Origin: Symbiodinium natans
Lineage: Eukaryota; Sar; Dinophyceae; Suessiales; Symbiodiniaceae
DNA length: 60,136 bases
Reading direction: 5' to 3'
NCBI GenBank assembly: GCA_905221605.1
Contig: CAJNDS010001657.1
Location: 623,876-684,011 of the forward strand
Shown one piece after another: positions 35,076 to 46,030 of the stretch. The notes below the pieces were generated by a model. The model had not been told where the DNA came from. It was given only the letters and a program-made list of their open reading frames with translations, and made no database searches. The translations under genes were made by a program, and so were the position numbers. The number at the start of each line of letters is the position of its first letter. The first letter of the stretch is position 1.

Positions 35076-37143
35076 TTAGAGCATGCAGATAATCTCAGAT
35101 CTCTTCACTGTCCACAACTGCGGTGAGGCGGGCAGGTGCAAGTCGGCGAAACGGTGCAGCAGCACAGCGTCAGGCACCAGCTTGAAGACTCGCTGACTTT
35201 CGTCTCTCTGTACGAGCTGCAGCGATTCTACAGCAAGCCAGAGGCTGCCGTCTGCCAACTTCAGGAAGTATTTGCAGATGCCGGCCTGCTGTCTTCCGAC
35301 ACCCCACAGCAGCACGTCGCCAGCAACCAAACGAAGCAAGTCCACACGACATTCCTTCGCAGCCTCGCAGCAGCAAACGCCAAGGTCCTTGTAAATGCTC
35401 TCCGGATTCACAGGTTTCAGTAGCGAATATTCGCCGCGCAGGAGCAGTGGCTCGTTCTCGTTGCTTGCTACGTGCTTTGAGAGGAGCCTGGGCAGTAGGC
35501 GACAGGAGTGTTGCCTGCCTCCTTCATGGCCGGTCAAGAATTGTTGGGTGCACTTTGCCAGGAAGCTCTTGCAGTCACGGTGCTTGCTTTCCGTTGCCCA
35601 GCATGTCACCACCCCGTGACGCTGGTAATGCCACGGCAGGTGCAGCCTGTGGTGATGTTTCGGCCGCACTGCGTCTTCGTAAGTTAACACAAACTGATTG
35701 TGGTGGGCTTCTTGCAAGCGAGCAAGCTCCGCGAACATGTGGCTCTGTGCTATGGAAGCGAGGCAGTCTACGCATCGGCAAAGAAGCATGAAGGACTTGT
35801 ACTGCGGTCTTAAGTCTGGCTCGTTGCTCCAGAGCTGCCGAGCGAACCATCGCAGGACAGAGAGCAGGAGCCGAGTCTGTCCTGCGGAACCTTTGTACAA
35901 GACGCCTTCCCACAGCTTCGGCCGAAAGAGCCGCTTGAGCCAGTAAGCTGTTTGCCCCTCGCGCCTGTGTTGTGTGGAGCGCTTCCAGCCAGCCTCCAGC
36001 ACTGCCTCTTGCAGCTGCTCCAGGTCGATGCCCATGCGGTCGCGTGCAGCCTTCCAGAAAAGCAGCAGCTCCTGACTTCCTATGCCGTTGGCAAAGTAGC
36101 AGTGCATAGAGTCGTTGCAGCAGCTGTTGAGCTGCAGTAGCGACTTGCCCTCTGGGCTATTCCAAAGGTTGCGCGGGTTGATGTGAAAGCCGATGCATCT
36201 TTCTCTGAGTTCCAAGCTTGCGCGGGTCATGCGCGGCAGCTTGGCCAGGCACCGATCCATGTAGTCCTCGATTTCAGGCTGCCGCAGCGGCACGAATTTG
36301 CTCATGCGTCCTTCAGCGATGGTCCGGAATGTCGGGTCGCGCTCGCCCGCCTCGCTTGTTTTGCTGACGCAGTTCGAGCAGAGGAAGCACGGGCGAAGTC
36401 CACTAGATAGAGCCTTTCGCGTCGAAGGACACGCGCATGGCATCGAAGTCGCAGCAGAAGGTGCTCAAAGCAATTCTAGTCATGCAGCCGGCCACGTCGA
36501 AGGGCTCTTCCAGCTTCTGTCGCGACCATTCTTGCAGCCAGGCGACAGTCAAAGCTGGCATTCCCCCGTCGGCTTGGTCCACTTGCCAACGTGCCACCGA
36601 GGTCAAAGGAAGCCAGGCTTTGCAGCTTCCTAAAGCAGGCCCGTACTGCCGGAAGGACAGATACAGGAAGCTTACCTTTTGGCGTGCTTCCGTCGCCAAA
36701 ACGTTTCCTGCAGTCGTCTCGTCTTGGCACAAGATTGCTTGCAAGGCCTCATTCTTGGCAGCGGACTCTCGCACGAGGCTGGCCAAAGCTTGGTCGCGGG
36801 GAAAGAGCACTCGCAAGACTTCCCGCACGTTGGCAAAGGCGAACTGGATTCCATCCCCACTCAACGATGGCGCAGACATAACATCGTAGCAGGGTACGAA
36901 GGCCGCGCGCACGCGAGCCAGGCGCCGCTTGAAGGCGCCGCTCGGCTGCCGCGCACCATGGCCGCGTTTGCCCTGGAGCATGCCGAGCGCGCGCCAGACG
37001 CTTGTCTCGCTCTGCACGGCGAGACAGGCGCGCACACGCCGGCCTGGGCTGTCCTCGGCCGCACCGTCCACGTGCCTGTGGCGACGCTTCATGGGCTGGA
37101 CGGCTAACCTTGGCTGATGTCGGCACACATCTTGAGCCGACAT
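35076..37143 (-). CDS. Transposase candidate, DDE type, EnSpm/Plavaka-like by pattern; one frameshift
   Basis: Predicted to cut and join the element ends. Two minus frames meet near 36415. The first (probable ATG at 37092) has a basic N-terminus and CQDETTAGNVLATEARQKVS then FLYLSF, a likely first catalytic Asp, and ends TFCCDFDAMRVSFDAK, a likely second Asp. The second continues GLRPCFLCSNCVSK, a CxxC pair, and later RPKHHHRLHLPWHYQRHG then TCWATESKHRDCKSF, a likely catalytic Glu. The order Asp, Asp with CxxC, then PKxHxxxHL...G...(S/T)E resembles the TNP2 transposases of EnSpm/CACTA and Plavaka elements; that link is inference. The frame change suggests a single-base indel or a missed intron. 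It is the last coding block in the direction of transcription, ending about 420 bp from the left end. Confidence 0.68.
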
Positions 37144-37263
37144 TAGCGACTTGTTGTTTGCCAGGTTTCGCCAACATGTTTCTGTACCCTAAATGTTACG
37201 TTCCTTTAGCATGGAGGGGGCAGTCTTCTTATTTTTGCACGAGCGAGCTGGTTAGCGTGCTGC

Positions 37264-37740
37264 TTATGAAACGCGGCGACTCCGCTCTCGCCGCATCTCG
37301 AGTAAGAGCTGCTGGAGTTCCAGGCAGAGCTTGCGTACTGGTGACGCGGGGAAGTCGGTGTCAGGCGTAGCAAAAAGGCTGCGCTTCAGGTAGCGGCTCA
37401 CGTGCTTCTGTTGAGTTGTGAGCTCGGCCATCTTCTCCGCCAGCGTCTCCTGCGTGTCAGGGTAGCGTAGGCAGAAACGTCTTGCTTCGTCGAAGCAAAC
37501 TTCCAGCATTCGACCTGAGCGGCGTGCTTGCTCGATGCGTCTCGTCTGCTTCAGCTTCTCCTGCTCCTTGAGTTGCTTCTCTGGGCTGCTGTTGACTTCC
37601 ACAGGCTCCTGACTGTGTGCCTTTTGCAGACCATCTGAGACCACGTCGGCCGTCGCAGGAGCAGCGTTCTTCATGCCGGCTTTAGAGGCCAGTTTGGGCC
37701 GCGCAGCATCTCGCTTGCGAGTGCCCTTGGCTGCAGGCAT
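37264..37740 (-). CDS. Coiled-coil, charged transposon-encoded protein
   Basis: 158 codons from an ATG. A Lys/Ala-rich basic start is followed by a Glu/Lys/Gln helix (EKQLKEQEKLKQTRRIEQAR), then SGRMLEVCFDEARRFCLRY and LTTQQKHVSRYLKRSLFATP, ending in a Leu/Arg/Glu helix. Predicted helical, possibly DNA-contacting or an oligomerisation subunit for the transposase encoded 120 bp downstream. It may be an exon of the same protein. Family from databases not known to me. The frame is intact. Confidence 0.6.
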   Translation of the reverse strand: MPAAKGTRKRDAARPKLASKAGMKNAAPATADVVSDGLQKAHSQEPVEVNSSPEKQLKEQEKLKQTRRIEQARRSGRMLEVCFDEARRFCLRYPDTQETLAEKMAELTTQQKHVSRYLKRSLFATPDTDFPASPVRKLCLELQQLLLEMRRERSRRVS

Positions 37741-37919
37741 GGCCGGCGCGGAGACTACCGGGAGCAGAGCTGCAAACCTATTGAGGCCTTGTACAGCCAG
37801 AACAGACGCTATGGCAAATGCACAGCATGTGCTTTCAGAGCATCCCCGTGCCTAACAGAAACTGAGGCTGAGTCGCACGCGCAGGCGTACGTGCAGCTCT
37901 ATACTAGAGTGTTATAACT

Positions 37920-38255
37920 ACCTATATATACTTGTATGTATATATATATATATGCATATATATATATATATATATGTACATGTATATATATATATATATA
38001 TATATGAATACGTGCATATGAGTATATATATATATATATATGTATATGTTTATATATGTATGTATGTACAAATATAAACATATATACATATATGTGTATA
38101 TATGTAAATACGTATATATGTCTATATACATACATCTATACACATATATATCATGTAAATATAATAATCAAATATAGATACAGAAATGTACATATATATA
38201 TATATATACGTATATATGTATGTATATATATATATATATATATATATAAACATAT
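37920..38255. repeat. AT-rich (TA)n microsatellite block
   Basis: Nested TATATA and TATATG/CATATA runs inside the transposon, between coding blocks. Tyr-Ile-Tyr open frames on both strands are artefacts. Confidence 0.95.
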
Positions 38256-38261
38256 ATATCG

Positions 38262-38390
38262 GGGTTATGGGTTTAGGGTTTAGGGTTTAGGGTTTAGGGT
38301 TTATAAAGGGTTTAGGGTTTAGGGTTCTTATAAGGGTTTAGGGTTTATAGGGTTCAGCATTTATAGAGTTTATAAAGGTTTAGGGTATAT
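38262..38390 (+). repeat. TTTAGGG telomere-like array inside the transposon
   Basis: TTTAGGG units with interruptions of GGTTTATAAAGGG type. It lies in the 2.2-kb non-coding gap between the coding blocks at 39941 and 37740. Confidence 0.9.
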
Positions 38391-38941
38391 TTCGCGAACT
38401 GTATACTATACAGTGCCGCACCCGTGTCCTACACGATTTCTTTTGCTTGCAAGCGCCCAGGCTGGCAAGCGCCCGGCTCGAGTAGACAGTGTGCGCCGCC
38501 CCGCCACTGCACGCTATTGCCCCCCGCTATCTCTTGGTTTTTGGGGGGGGGCGTCCCCTAATAGGATTTCCTAAAAAGTATGTGGTTTTGAAGACGTGGG
38601 GGGGGGGCCAAGAAATAGGAAAAAACACTAGCCCATGTTCCTAGAGTTTCATAATCTACCTCGTTCTCCACATTTTGATTTCTCCTTCTCTTTGAAGCAA
38701 TATGAAGCGATCTTGCTGCTGATAGAACATGCAGTGAAGTGGTCAACTCGCTTCGCCAGGGGCTGGCGTTTCTGTTGTCAGGTGTATGCTGAAGTCATGT
38801 CGTGCTTCAGCACTACAGCCCATGACATGACTCACAGCTTCTGCGTGTACTGGCGGGCACTCCCATGACCCCCAGCCTCTTCGTGCGCGGGGGAGGAACC
38901 TGGAGAGGACACCAGAGGACGCCCGAGGTCCCCCGACATAA

Positions 38942-39620
38942 GCACCGGGTTTAGGATGGAAGAGGGGGGGGGAGGCATTGGAAACACTGTACTGGTGGGC
39001 ACTTCCATGACCTACCCCCCCAACTTCTTCCTATTTCGGGGCGCGGGGAAGGACCCTTGGACCTTTCTGGGGAAGCCTGGGTAGAGGACACTCTTGCACA
39101 CTACAGGACCCCGAGACAGCCAGCCCAGCCCACGTTAGCACCGGGTTTAGGATGGAAGAGGGGGGGGAGGCATTGGAAACACTGTACTGGTGGGCACTTC
39201 CATGACCTACCCCCCCAACTTCTTCCTATTTCGGGGTGTGGGGAAGGACCCTTGGACCTTTCTGGGGAAGCCTGGGTAGAGGACACTATTGCACACTACA
39301 GGACCCCGAGACAGCCAGCCCAGCCCACGTTAGCACCGGGTTTAGGATGGAAAAGGGGGGGGGAGGCGTTGGAAACACTGTACTGGTGGGCACTTCCATG
39401 ACCTACCCCCCCCAACTTCTTCCTATTTCGGGGGTCACGGGGGAGGACCGTGGACCCTTCTGAGGAAGCCTGGACACTGGCGACAGCCCCCCACGCAGCC
39501 GCATCAGCACCGGGTTTAGGATGGAAGATGGGGGGGAGGCATGGGAGATGCTGTGCTGGTGGGTACTTCCATGACCTACCCCAATCCAGTTTCTTCCTAT
39601 TTCAGGAGGACCCTGGACCC
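38942..39620 (+). repeat. About 195-bp tandem repeat, 3.5 copies
   Basis: Units beginning GCACCGGGTTTAGGATGG at 38942, 39138, 39333 and 39507, each with a poly-G tract, CACTTCCATGACCTACC and a CTTCTTCCTATTTC word. The last copy is shorter and more diverged. It lies in the same non-coding gap of the transposon. Open frames across it repeat every unit and are not supported as genes. Confidence 0.92.
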
Positions 39621-39940
39621 TTCTGTCTTTCGGGTTGTTGTTTAACAATCTTAGAAACCCAGAGCAACGACGGGCAGAGCATCGCATATCACCGTATTGG
39701 GACGTGGGGGGGGGCCCCCCACGTCCAGACCGGCAAGGTGTATTAGGATATTTTCCTATTACCACCCCCCCCCACGCCCCCCCCCAGATAACCTGGGGCA
39801 ATTGCACGCTCAAGCACTCAGACGCAGCGAGCCCTTCTTGAAAACTCCTGGCCATTGCAAGTCGCGCTGCGGTTGCCGTGCTCCATGTCTCGAGCAGGCA
39901 GCGCCAGCGCGAGAACAGCCGCAGCCACTCACGCGCGGTC

Positions 39941-41039
39941 TCACTTCTTCTTCTGCTTGGGCGCAGTCTCAACCCCGGGTTCCTCCCCGCGCTTGTGGCT
40001 GGCGAGCGTCCGCAGCAGAGAGCCAGCGCTCTTGCTCAGCAATGTCACCTCGTTGGCGTCGTCGAAGACCAGCTCTTCCTCGCCCTTCCACGCGGTGTCG
40101 CCCTTTGCTGCACGCGCAAGCACCTTGCCGCCCTGGTCGATGCCTTGACTCAGCTTGCTCCTGATGTCCCCCAGGTCTTCTTGAACGCAAGCAGGGAGGG
40201 AGTCCAAGTTCATGGACCCGGTCAGCTTCTCGAGCTTCTCCTGCTGCTGTCGGAGCACGGGCAACGTTCCCCAGCGCGGCAGTAAGCTTTGCGAAGAGCT
40301 TCTGAGCCTTCTTCGCTTCAAGTCGAGCCAAGGCCTTGCCCGACTTGTCGTGCTTCTTGTCCGAAGAGCCTGCTGGTTCCTCGTCTCCTGACTCGAGGTC
40401 AGAGAACACTTCGACTGCCTCCGGCAAGTCTTCAACAGCCTGGGCCTTTGCTTTCGCTTTGCCCTTTGCTTGAGGCAGCTTGCGCTTCTTGAAGTTGCTC
40501 TCGAGGGTGAGCAGCTGCTCCTCTGCTTCTGCAAAGGTTTGCGTGTAGGTCTCCTCGTCAATCGGCACCTGGTAGGTCATGCCGAGGATAGCGTGCTCTT
40601 TCTTGTTCCCCTTCTCCTCCACGTCTTTCAGCTGCTGCGTTGTCAGTCCTTTCTTCTCCCACATGGACAGCGGCAGAAAGGGCCCGCCGCTATTCTGCTG
40701 CCAAGCTCGAGTGTGGCGGCGCACAAGCTGCTGCTTCACTTGCGCCCTCACTTTCTGGTAGGTCAGCTTGTCCTTGGGGTTGCGAACCCGCTCCTCGGCA
40801 CAGCTTTTGTAGAAAGCCTCGATGCTTTGCTCGTCCAACTGAGCGTCCAAGCTGATGCCGTTCCGCTGCAGAGTCGCGGAGACAGAGTAGCAGCCCCGGC
40901 ACACTTTCTTGGACCTGCCTGGCTTGGAGGTGAGGTCCGTCAGCGGCTTCAGCAGCCTGCAGCAGCTGCAAGGCTCCTTCGCTTGCTCTGCCAATGCCTC
41001 AGCAGGCCCTGCCTGGACCTGGGTCTCCGCGTCGGCCAT
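39941..41039 (-). CDS. Zinc-ribbon, Lys-rich transposon-encoded protein, one frameshift
   Basis: Starts at ATG 41039. The N-terminal 60 residues hold CSCC and, after a basic spacer (KPGRSKK), CRGC: two cysteine pairs as in a treble-clef or ribbon fold. Then comes a helical segment that includes LTYQKVRAQVKQQLVRRHTR, an acidic linker, and a Lys-rich KARLEAKKAQ-like stretch. At about 40270 coding sense moves to another minus frame (LRQQQEKLEKLTGSMNLDSL onward) that ends with a Lys-rich tail at 39944. A single indel explains it. Likely a nucleic-acid-binding accessory protein or part of a larger spliced transposase; function not known. Confidence 0.62.
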
Positions 41040-41512
41040 GGCGTGCAGCAGAGCAGAAGGGAAGGCAGAAGGGAGGTGCTACTCAGGTGCTACGAGCTTT
41101 GAAAGGACCTTGGGCCAGCTACAACCTAGGGAAGGTCGAGCGACAACGCGCGGAGCACGCGCGGACCACACGGGACCACAAGGGCACCACAGAGTACCAC
41201 AAGCAAATCCTCGAGACCTCCCACGAACGGAGCGGGACCACAAGCAAAAACGGCCTGCCCGGACCACAAGGGGACCACCAGGGAACCACAAGGAAAAAAC
41301 AAGAGAAGATCGAGGAAAAGACACGCCGAAATTTTTTTTGAGGCAGGGAAAGCTCCAAATACCAACATCCTGAACCTTTGCTATATGTATATCTGACCCC
41401 AAAGCAAAGTTGTCAGGATTTCTGGCCTCGTATAAGTCCGAAACCCATGGATCCCTGCAGGGTACGGGCCTAAGGATTAAGGGTTTCGGGTGGGGCTTAC
41501 TCCACGACCTCA

Positions 41513-41745
41513 TAAACCCTAAACCCTAAACCCTATATCGACCCTAGACCCTAAACCCTCAACCCTAAACCCTTAGCCACAGCCTGCAACTCCCAACCCT
41601 AAACCCTAAACCCTAAAGCCTAAACCCTAAACCCTAAACCCTAAACCCTTTATACTTTATAACCCTTAACCCTCTAAACCCTAAACTTAACCCTAAACCC
41701 TAAACCCCAAACCCTAAACGAGATAAACCCTTAACTCTCTTCTAT
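41513..41745 (-). repeat. CCCTAAA telomere-like array inside the transposon
   Basis: More than 20 CCCTAAA or near-CCCTAAA units in the gap between coding blocks C (41818) and D (41039). No coding sense. Orientation is opposite to the array at 38262. Confidence 0.92.
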
Positions 41746-41817
41746 AAACCTTATGCAGACCCGTGCCCCCGGAGCAGCGTGCGGAACTTTTTGCAGAAGC
41801 AAGCGCGGGTGCGAGCA

Positions 41818-42678
41818 CTATGGCTGCTCCGGACGCAAAAGCTGACCGGCCACGTTCAGCAATTGCTGCAGGACGAGCACGCGGGAGGGATCCTGGGAGG
41901 AGCTCGAAGCCGACTGCGGCGGAGGCCCACCTCCTGGAGGCTCACCTCCTGGCAACGGCTCAGAGGCTGCCTGCTGCCCAGGTTCCTGCTTGACCGGCCC
42001 AGCTTCCTGCTTGACCGGCAAGGCTGACGGAGACATAGCCGGCGCAGCAGTCTCGGTCGGCTCCTCCCCTGCGTCCACTTCCTTGGCTGCAGTCTCGGTC
42101 GGCTCCCCCAACTCCTGCTTCTTGGCTGAAGGTAGCGCAGCGCCAGTCGGCTCGTCAAGGTCCACCTGGTACTTCTCCTTGACACGCAACGCTGCGCCAC
42201 GCCAACCGAAGTCGTGCTTGCCATGGAGGTGCTGGCGCAAACCAAACGCATCCTGCAGGACACGGCTGCAGCCCTCTTCCGTGCAGCGCCAAACGGTAGG
42301 GGGTGGCGTGGGGGCTCGCGCCTCGCCCCTAACCGTCCGCTCCCTCGCCCGCCGCCGTCACCGCGAGTCAAGCGCCGGTCATTGGACCTGTGGCGGTCAG
42401 GGGACCTGTGACGGTCACGGCGCTCTCCGCGGCGACCCTCCCTGGACCGCGAGCGCCGCTCTCGCCTGGACCTTTCACGGGCGCTGCCTGACTGCTGGCG
42501 CTGGTGCTCGGAGCGCGACAGCAGCCGCGCGCGGCGAGAAGGGGGGTTTGCGGGCTCCGGCGGCCGCATCTGGTGCTGGCGTGGCTCGAAAGGACACACC
42601 GCATTCGGAGGGGCTGCAGCTGCACGCAGCGGCGCCGTTGAGTGCTGCTCGGAGCCCTCGGAGCTGTCGGTGGCTGAC
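41818..42678 (-). CDS. SR-rich protein with C2H2 zinc finger, transposon-encoded, frame change
   Basis: Coding sense begins after a CTGCGCAG acceptor at 42679. The first part is Ser/Arg-rich with RS and RE/RD dipeptides. Near 42290 the sense frame changes and reads TVWRCTEEGCSRVLQDAF then GLRQHLHGKHDFGWRG, a clear C-x4-C-x12-H-x4-H finger. A Pro/Glu/Thr-rich tail with VKQE repeats (VKQEAGPVKQEPG) follows to 41818; the tail resembles sumoylation-type motifs, but that is pattern only. No ATG begins the block, so it is probably an internal exon of a spliced gene. Role inferred as DNA binding. Confidence 0.6.
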
Positions 42679-42751
42679 CTGCGCAGAGCAAGGAGTGGGG
42701 AACTCACTTATATTAGGTTTATGTTATATAGGGTTTTGGGTTCAGGGTCAT

Positions 42752-43035
42752 GCCTTGTGCCACCTGCAGGTCCGACAGTCGGCCCGCCACGCTCCCGCCT
42801 GACGGTCCGCTCGAAAGCGCCGCAGGTCGGGGAGCGCAGGGGTTGCGACTGTCGCCTGCAGGCCCGGCAAAGGCGGAGAGCCCCTACACACGACGCGTGC
42901 CTCTTGCCTTCTGCCACCTGCCGGTCCGACAGTCGGCCTGCCGCGCTCCCGCCTGACGGTCCGCTCGAAAGCGCCGCAGGTCCGGGAGCGCGGGGGCTGC
43001 GACTGTCGCCGGCAGGCCCGGCAGAGGCGGAGGCA
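42752..43035 (+). repeat. 143-bp tandem duplication inside the transposon
   Basis: Two GC-rich copies starting near 42752 and 42895, each with GCCACCTGC(A/C)GGTCCGACAGT, the segment CTCCCGCCTGACGGTCCGCT, and GGGAGCGC. Open on both strands, which is expected of GC-rich repeats. It lies between coding blocks B and C of the transposon. Confidence 0.88.
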
Positions 43036-43189
43036 GGCTCGCGCAAACCCTGCGGCAACTTAAAAAAAAAAAAAGGGGGGGCCTGGCGTCGCCGTCGCGG
43101 GCGGCCATGCGCTTGGGCTGTGGCATGGCTACTTTCCCCCGCTGCAAAATGGCTACGAACGTCACTTGGGGCGATATAGGGTCTATCGG

Positions 43190-43350
43190 GTTAGGGTTTA
43201 TAGGGTTTATATAATATAGGTTTAGGGTTTAGGGTGGGTTTCTAGTTTAGGGTCTCTCAGCCCTATAGACCCTAAACAGTTCAAACCCTATAAACCCTAA
43301 ACCGAAAGCCTTGCAACGTATAGGCCCTAAACCCTATAAACCTCTCTATA
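43190..43350. repeat. Telomere-like repeats, both orientations, inside the transposon
   Basis: TTTAGGG words at 43190-43255 followed by CCCTAAA words at 43262-43345, so the two halves face each other. It lies in the gap between coding blocks B and C. Confidence 0.85.
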
Positions 43351-43464
43351 GACCCCATACACACATGTAGACTCTGCATGCAGGATACGAGTGCCACAAT
43401 GTTGCACGCAGTCCGTTTTCCCTATGCCGTGCTTGCTGAGATGCCGCGCACTTGTCGCGCCCAG

Positions 43465-43926
43465 CTATCTCCATCTACGAAACTCGTCCGTCAAAACTTG
43501 CGTGCAAGCATGAGAAGAAGGCAGGTTCGGATGCCTGTCTGCATGGAAGGCACGCAGCAGGCAGCGCAGCCAGGATTTTACATCCTCTGGTGGCATGCGC
43601 CCCACGTTCTCAGCCAGCAAGGCGCGCAGTAACTCCACGGAGCTCGGCTGGCCCGCAGACTGCCCGCCAGCTCCAGAAGACCTCGGCGCACTCCAAGCGC
43701 GGGAGTCAGAAGCAGATCTCCCTGCAGTCGCGCGACCTGTCGGCCCAGGCGCACTGGACGCAAAGGCGTCGCCGTCCGCCGTCGCCGCAGCAGCTTGCCG
43801 AGTCGTGCAGGAGCACTTGTGACTGCTTGCGCAGCTGTGCTTGCACCAACTACAGCAGTGAGTGTGCCCGCCGCGCGCAAGTCTGGAACAGCCCGGGGTG
43901 ATGCAAGGGCACCAGTAACTTTGCAT
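43465..43926 (-). CDS. Cys/His-rich protein with J-like C-terminus, transposon-encoded
   Basis: 154 codons from ATG 43926. The first 40 residues are very rich in Cys and His (CPCITPGCSRLARGGHTHCC and SWCKHSCASSHKCSC), probably binding two or more zinc ions. A low-complexity Ala/Ser linker follows. The last 60 residues (VGRMPPEDVKSWLRCLLRAF then HADRHPNLP) look like a shortened J-type helix-loop-helix with HADRHP where DnaJ has HPD. That resemblance is weak and may be chance. The frame is intact and has a clean stop. Confidence 0.6.
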   Translation of the reverse strand: MQSYWCPCITPGCSRLARGGHTHCCSWCKHSCASSHKCSCTTRQAAAATADGDAFASSAPGPTGRATAGRSASDSRAWSAPRSSGAGGQSAGQPSSVELLRALLAENVGRMPPEDVKSWLRCLLRAFHADRHPNLPSSHACTQVLTDEFRRWR

Positions 43927-44300
43927 GGTGTCGACACCTCGAGCCACAAAACCTTGTGCGAGCAGACAAAAACGTATAAGTTTGACGGCCCTAATTGTGT
44001 TCACCGCCCCGCCCCCCCCCCCCTCTCCCCTCTCCCTCCCTTCCCCCCCATCTCCCCAGCACAGCAGTCCACGTCTGAACCATGTAGAGTACCTTTTCCA
44101 TCATCGCCCTTGTCCGCTGCACGGTCGCAAACGCAGCTATACAAGAGATATCTCGCTCGCATCACTTCAGAGCGAGCGCATTCATGAATGGATGTCTGCG
44201 AGGCTCAAAACAGACGAAGCAGCAGCACGGAGAACTGCGTGCACAGACTATAGCTGCCTGCCATCGCCCTGCCTTCTCGACAGCAAAAGCCAGGAGCAGT

Positions 44301-46030
44301 CTACAACGCATTGCGGTGCGCCTGCCTGGCCAGCTCGCGCGCTTGCTTCTTGCTCTTGCCAGCTTTGATGGCCGCGCGGTGCGCTCTGTGATAAGCTCGG
44401 GAACGAATACACTTCGCGGTGTTCTTCAGGGCGCGGGGCGCTTTGGCAGCGGCAGCGGCCGAGGGGCGGCGTCTCACCACAGGCGCAGCAGCCGGACGCG
44501 CGCTCTCGGACTTCACCTTGGCTGCCGGACGTCTCAACACGCGGCCCGGGCTCATGCGAGTCTGCGGCGACTCTTCCACGCCGAGGTTCCCGCTCCACGG
44601 TGCTGCGGCCGGACGCGCGAAGACGGCGGTCTTGTTCCTTTTCGGAGTCTTGGGCGAGTCGGGCACTCCCGGTTCGCTGCTCGACACTGCGGCCGGACGC
44701 ATGAAGACAGCAGTCTGCTTCTTCTTCGGAGTCTTGGGCGAGTCCTCCCGAAGTTGCCCCGAGCCTTCCGGCGCTGCCGCCGGACGCACGAAGACAGCTA
44801 TCTTCTGGTTCTCCTTCTTGTTCGCAGTCTTGGGCGAGTCCTCCGAAAGTTGCCCCACGCTCTTCTCCGCTGCGGCCGGGCGCTTGAGCGCAGGGCTCCG
44901 TGACTCCGAAGCTGCCACCAATTTCGGAGCCGGCGAGCATGCGCTCTGCTCTTGCAAGCGGCGCGCTTCAGAGCGTGCGCCTTTTCGGAAGTGTGACCAA
45001 GGACTGAGTGGGCTCAAGGTCTTGTCGTACTGTGCCTCAGCCAGGCGCCCCACCATGCCAGTCAAGCGCGAGGAACTTTTACGGACTGGAGTCTCCGTCA
45101 CGGCTGGCGCAGCAGCAACCGCTGAGTTGCTCGGCGGCTGCTGCTGCTGCTGCTGCTGGTGCTGCTGATAGCTTGTGCTCGCAGGCAACACGGCAGCAGC
45201 AGGCCCAGTTTCAGTCTGGTCGTACCCGCGCCCCACAGCATCGCAGATGAAGCCGGCAAGGCCAGCGCCATCGCAGGCGCAGCCGGCAAGGCCACATCTG
45301 GCGGAACTGTCTGCGGTAGCGGCTGCTGCGGTCCTTGCTGCTGTGGATCTTGGGTGTCTTCTAGAGCCAGCTGGGAAGACGAACGAGCTGAGCCCGAGGC
45401 ATGCCCCCTATCCAAATACTGAACTTGCAACTCCTGCGGAGCTTGGCTACGATTGTTTCCACCACCTTGCAAGACCAACATGAGCTGAGCTGCTTGCTGC
45501 AGAACTGCCAATGCATCCGTTGACTGGGCCGAGCTTCCAGTTTGCTTTGCTGGTTGCACCAGAGAGTTCGTCTTCCTCATCGGCCACACTCTGGCCCATG
45601 CTACGATGTCTGACAGCGGCACCTGTTCCGGCACAGCAACGAAACCTGCTGAAAAGAACTTGGCATGGGCTGCAGGCAGCTGGTTCACGTCAGCTGGCAA
45701 CACAGGTAAGTGAGGCGGCAACTGTCCAGCTCGCAGAGCCCGCTCTGCAAAGGTCTTTAGTTTGTTTTTGACCGTGCCCAGCAACGCCAGGCCCATATTC
45801 GCATTGGCGCGCACGTAAGCGCCGTTGGGGTCGAAGGCAGAGAGAAAGGCTGCGATCAGAGCCTGCGTTGGTTCGGAGGCATGGGTCAAGCCCAAACTTG
45901 TCAAATGCTGCAGCAGCGTAGTCAGCTTGGTTAGCTGGGACTCGTGCTCATTCGTCATGACAAGCCAGACAGCCGAAGTCATGTACAGCGGAAACGCAAA
46001 CCAATCCTGCAAAACCTTCTTTGGCGCCAT
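44301..46030 (-). CDS. N-terminal transposon protein with RPAA repeats, one frameshift
   Basis: Starts at ATG 46030 with MAPKKVLQDWFAFPLYMTSA and a helical region to about residue 170, including FAERALRAGQLPPHLPVLPA and DIVAWARVWPMRKTNSLV. I associate this N-terminus with repeated proteins in dinoflagellate genomes. A Gln-rich region follows; between about 45420 and 45236 the sense frame changes once. The second part has six (K/V/M/A/R)RPAA repeats separated by Pro-Lys-Lys phosphorylation-like linkers (DSPKTPKKK), and ends with a basic helix, AYHRAHRAAIKAGKSKKQAR. It is the first coding block, about 350 bp inside the right end. Likely DNA binding (inference). Confidence 0.62.

Noticed and set aside
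37899-38283. Tyr-Ile-rich frames on both strands
   Set aside because: Translation of a (TA)n microsatellite.
37264-41039. TA-duplicating element as ordinary Tc1/mariner
   Set aside because: The transposase candidate lacks the Tc1/mariner pattern and the element is far larger, with several extra ORFs.
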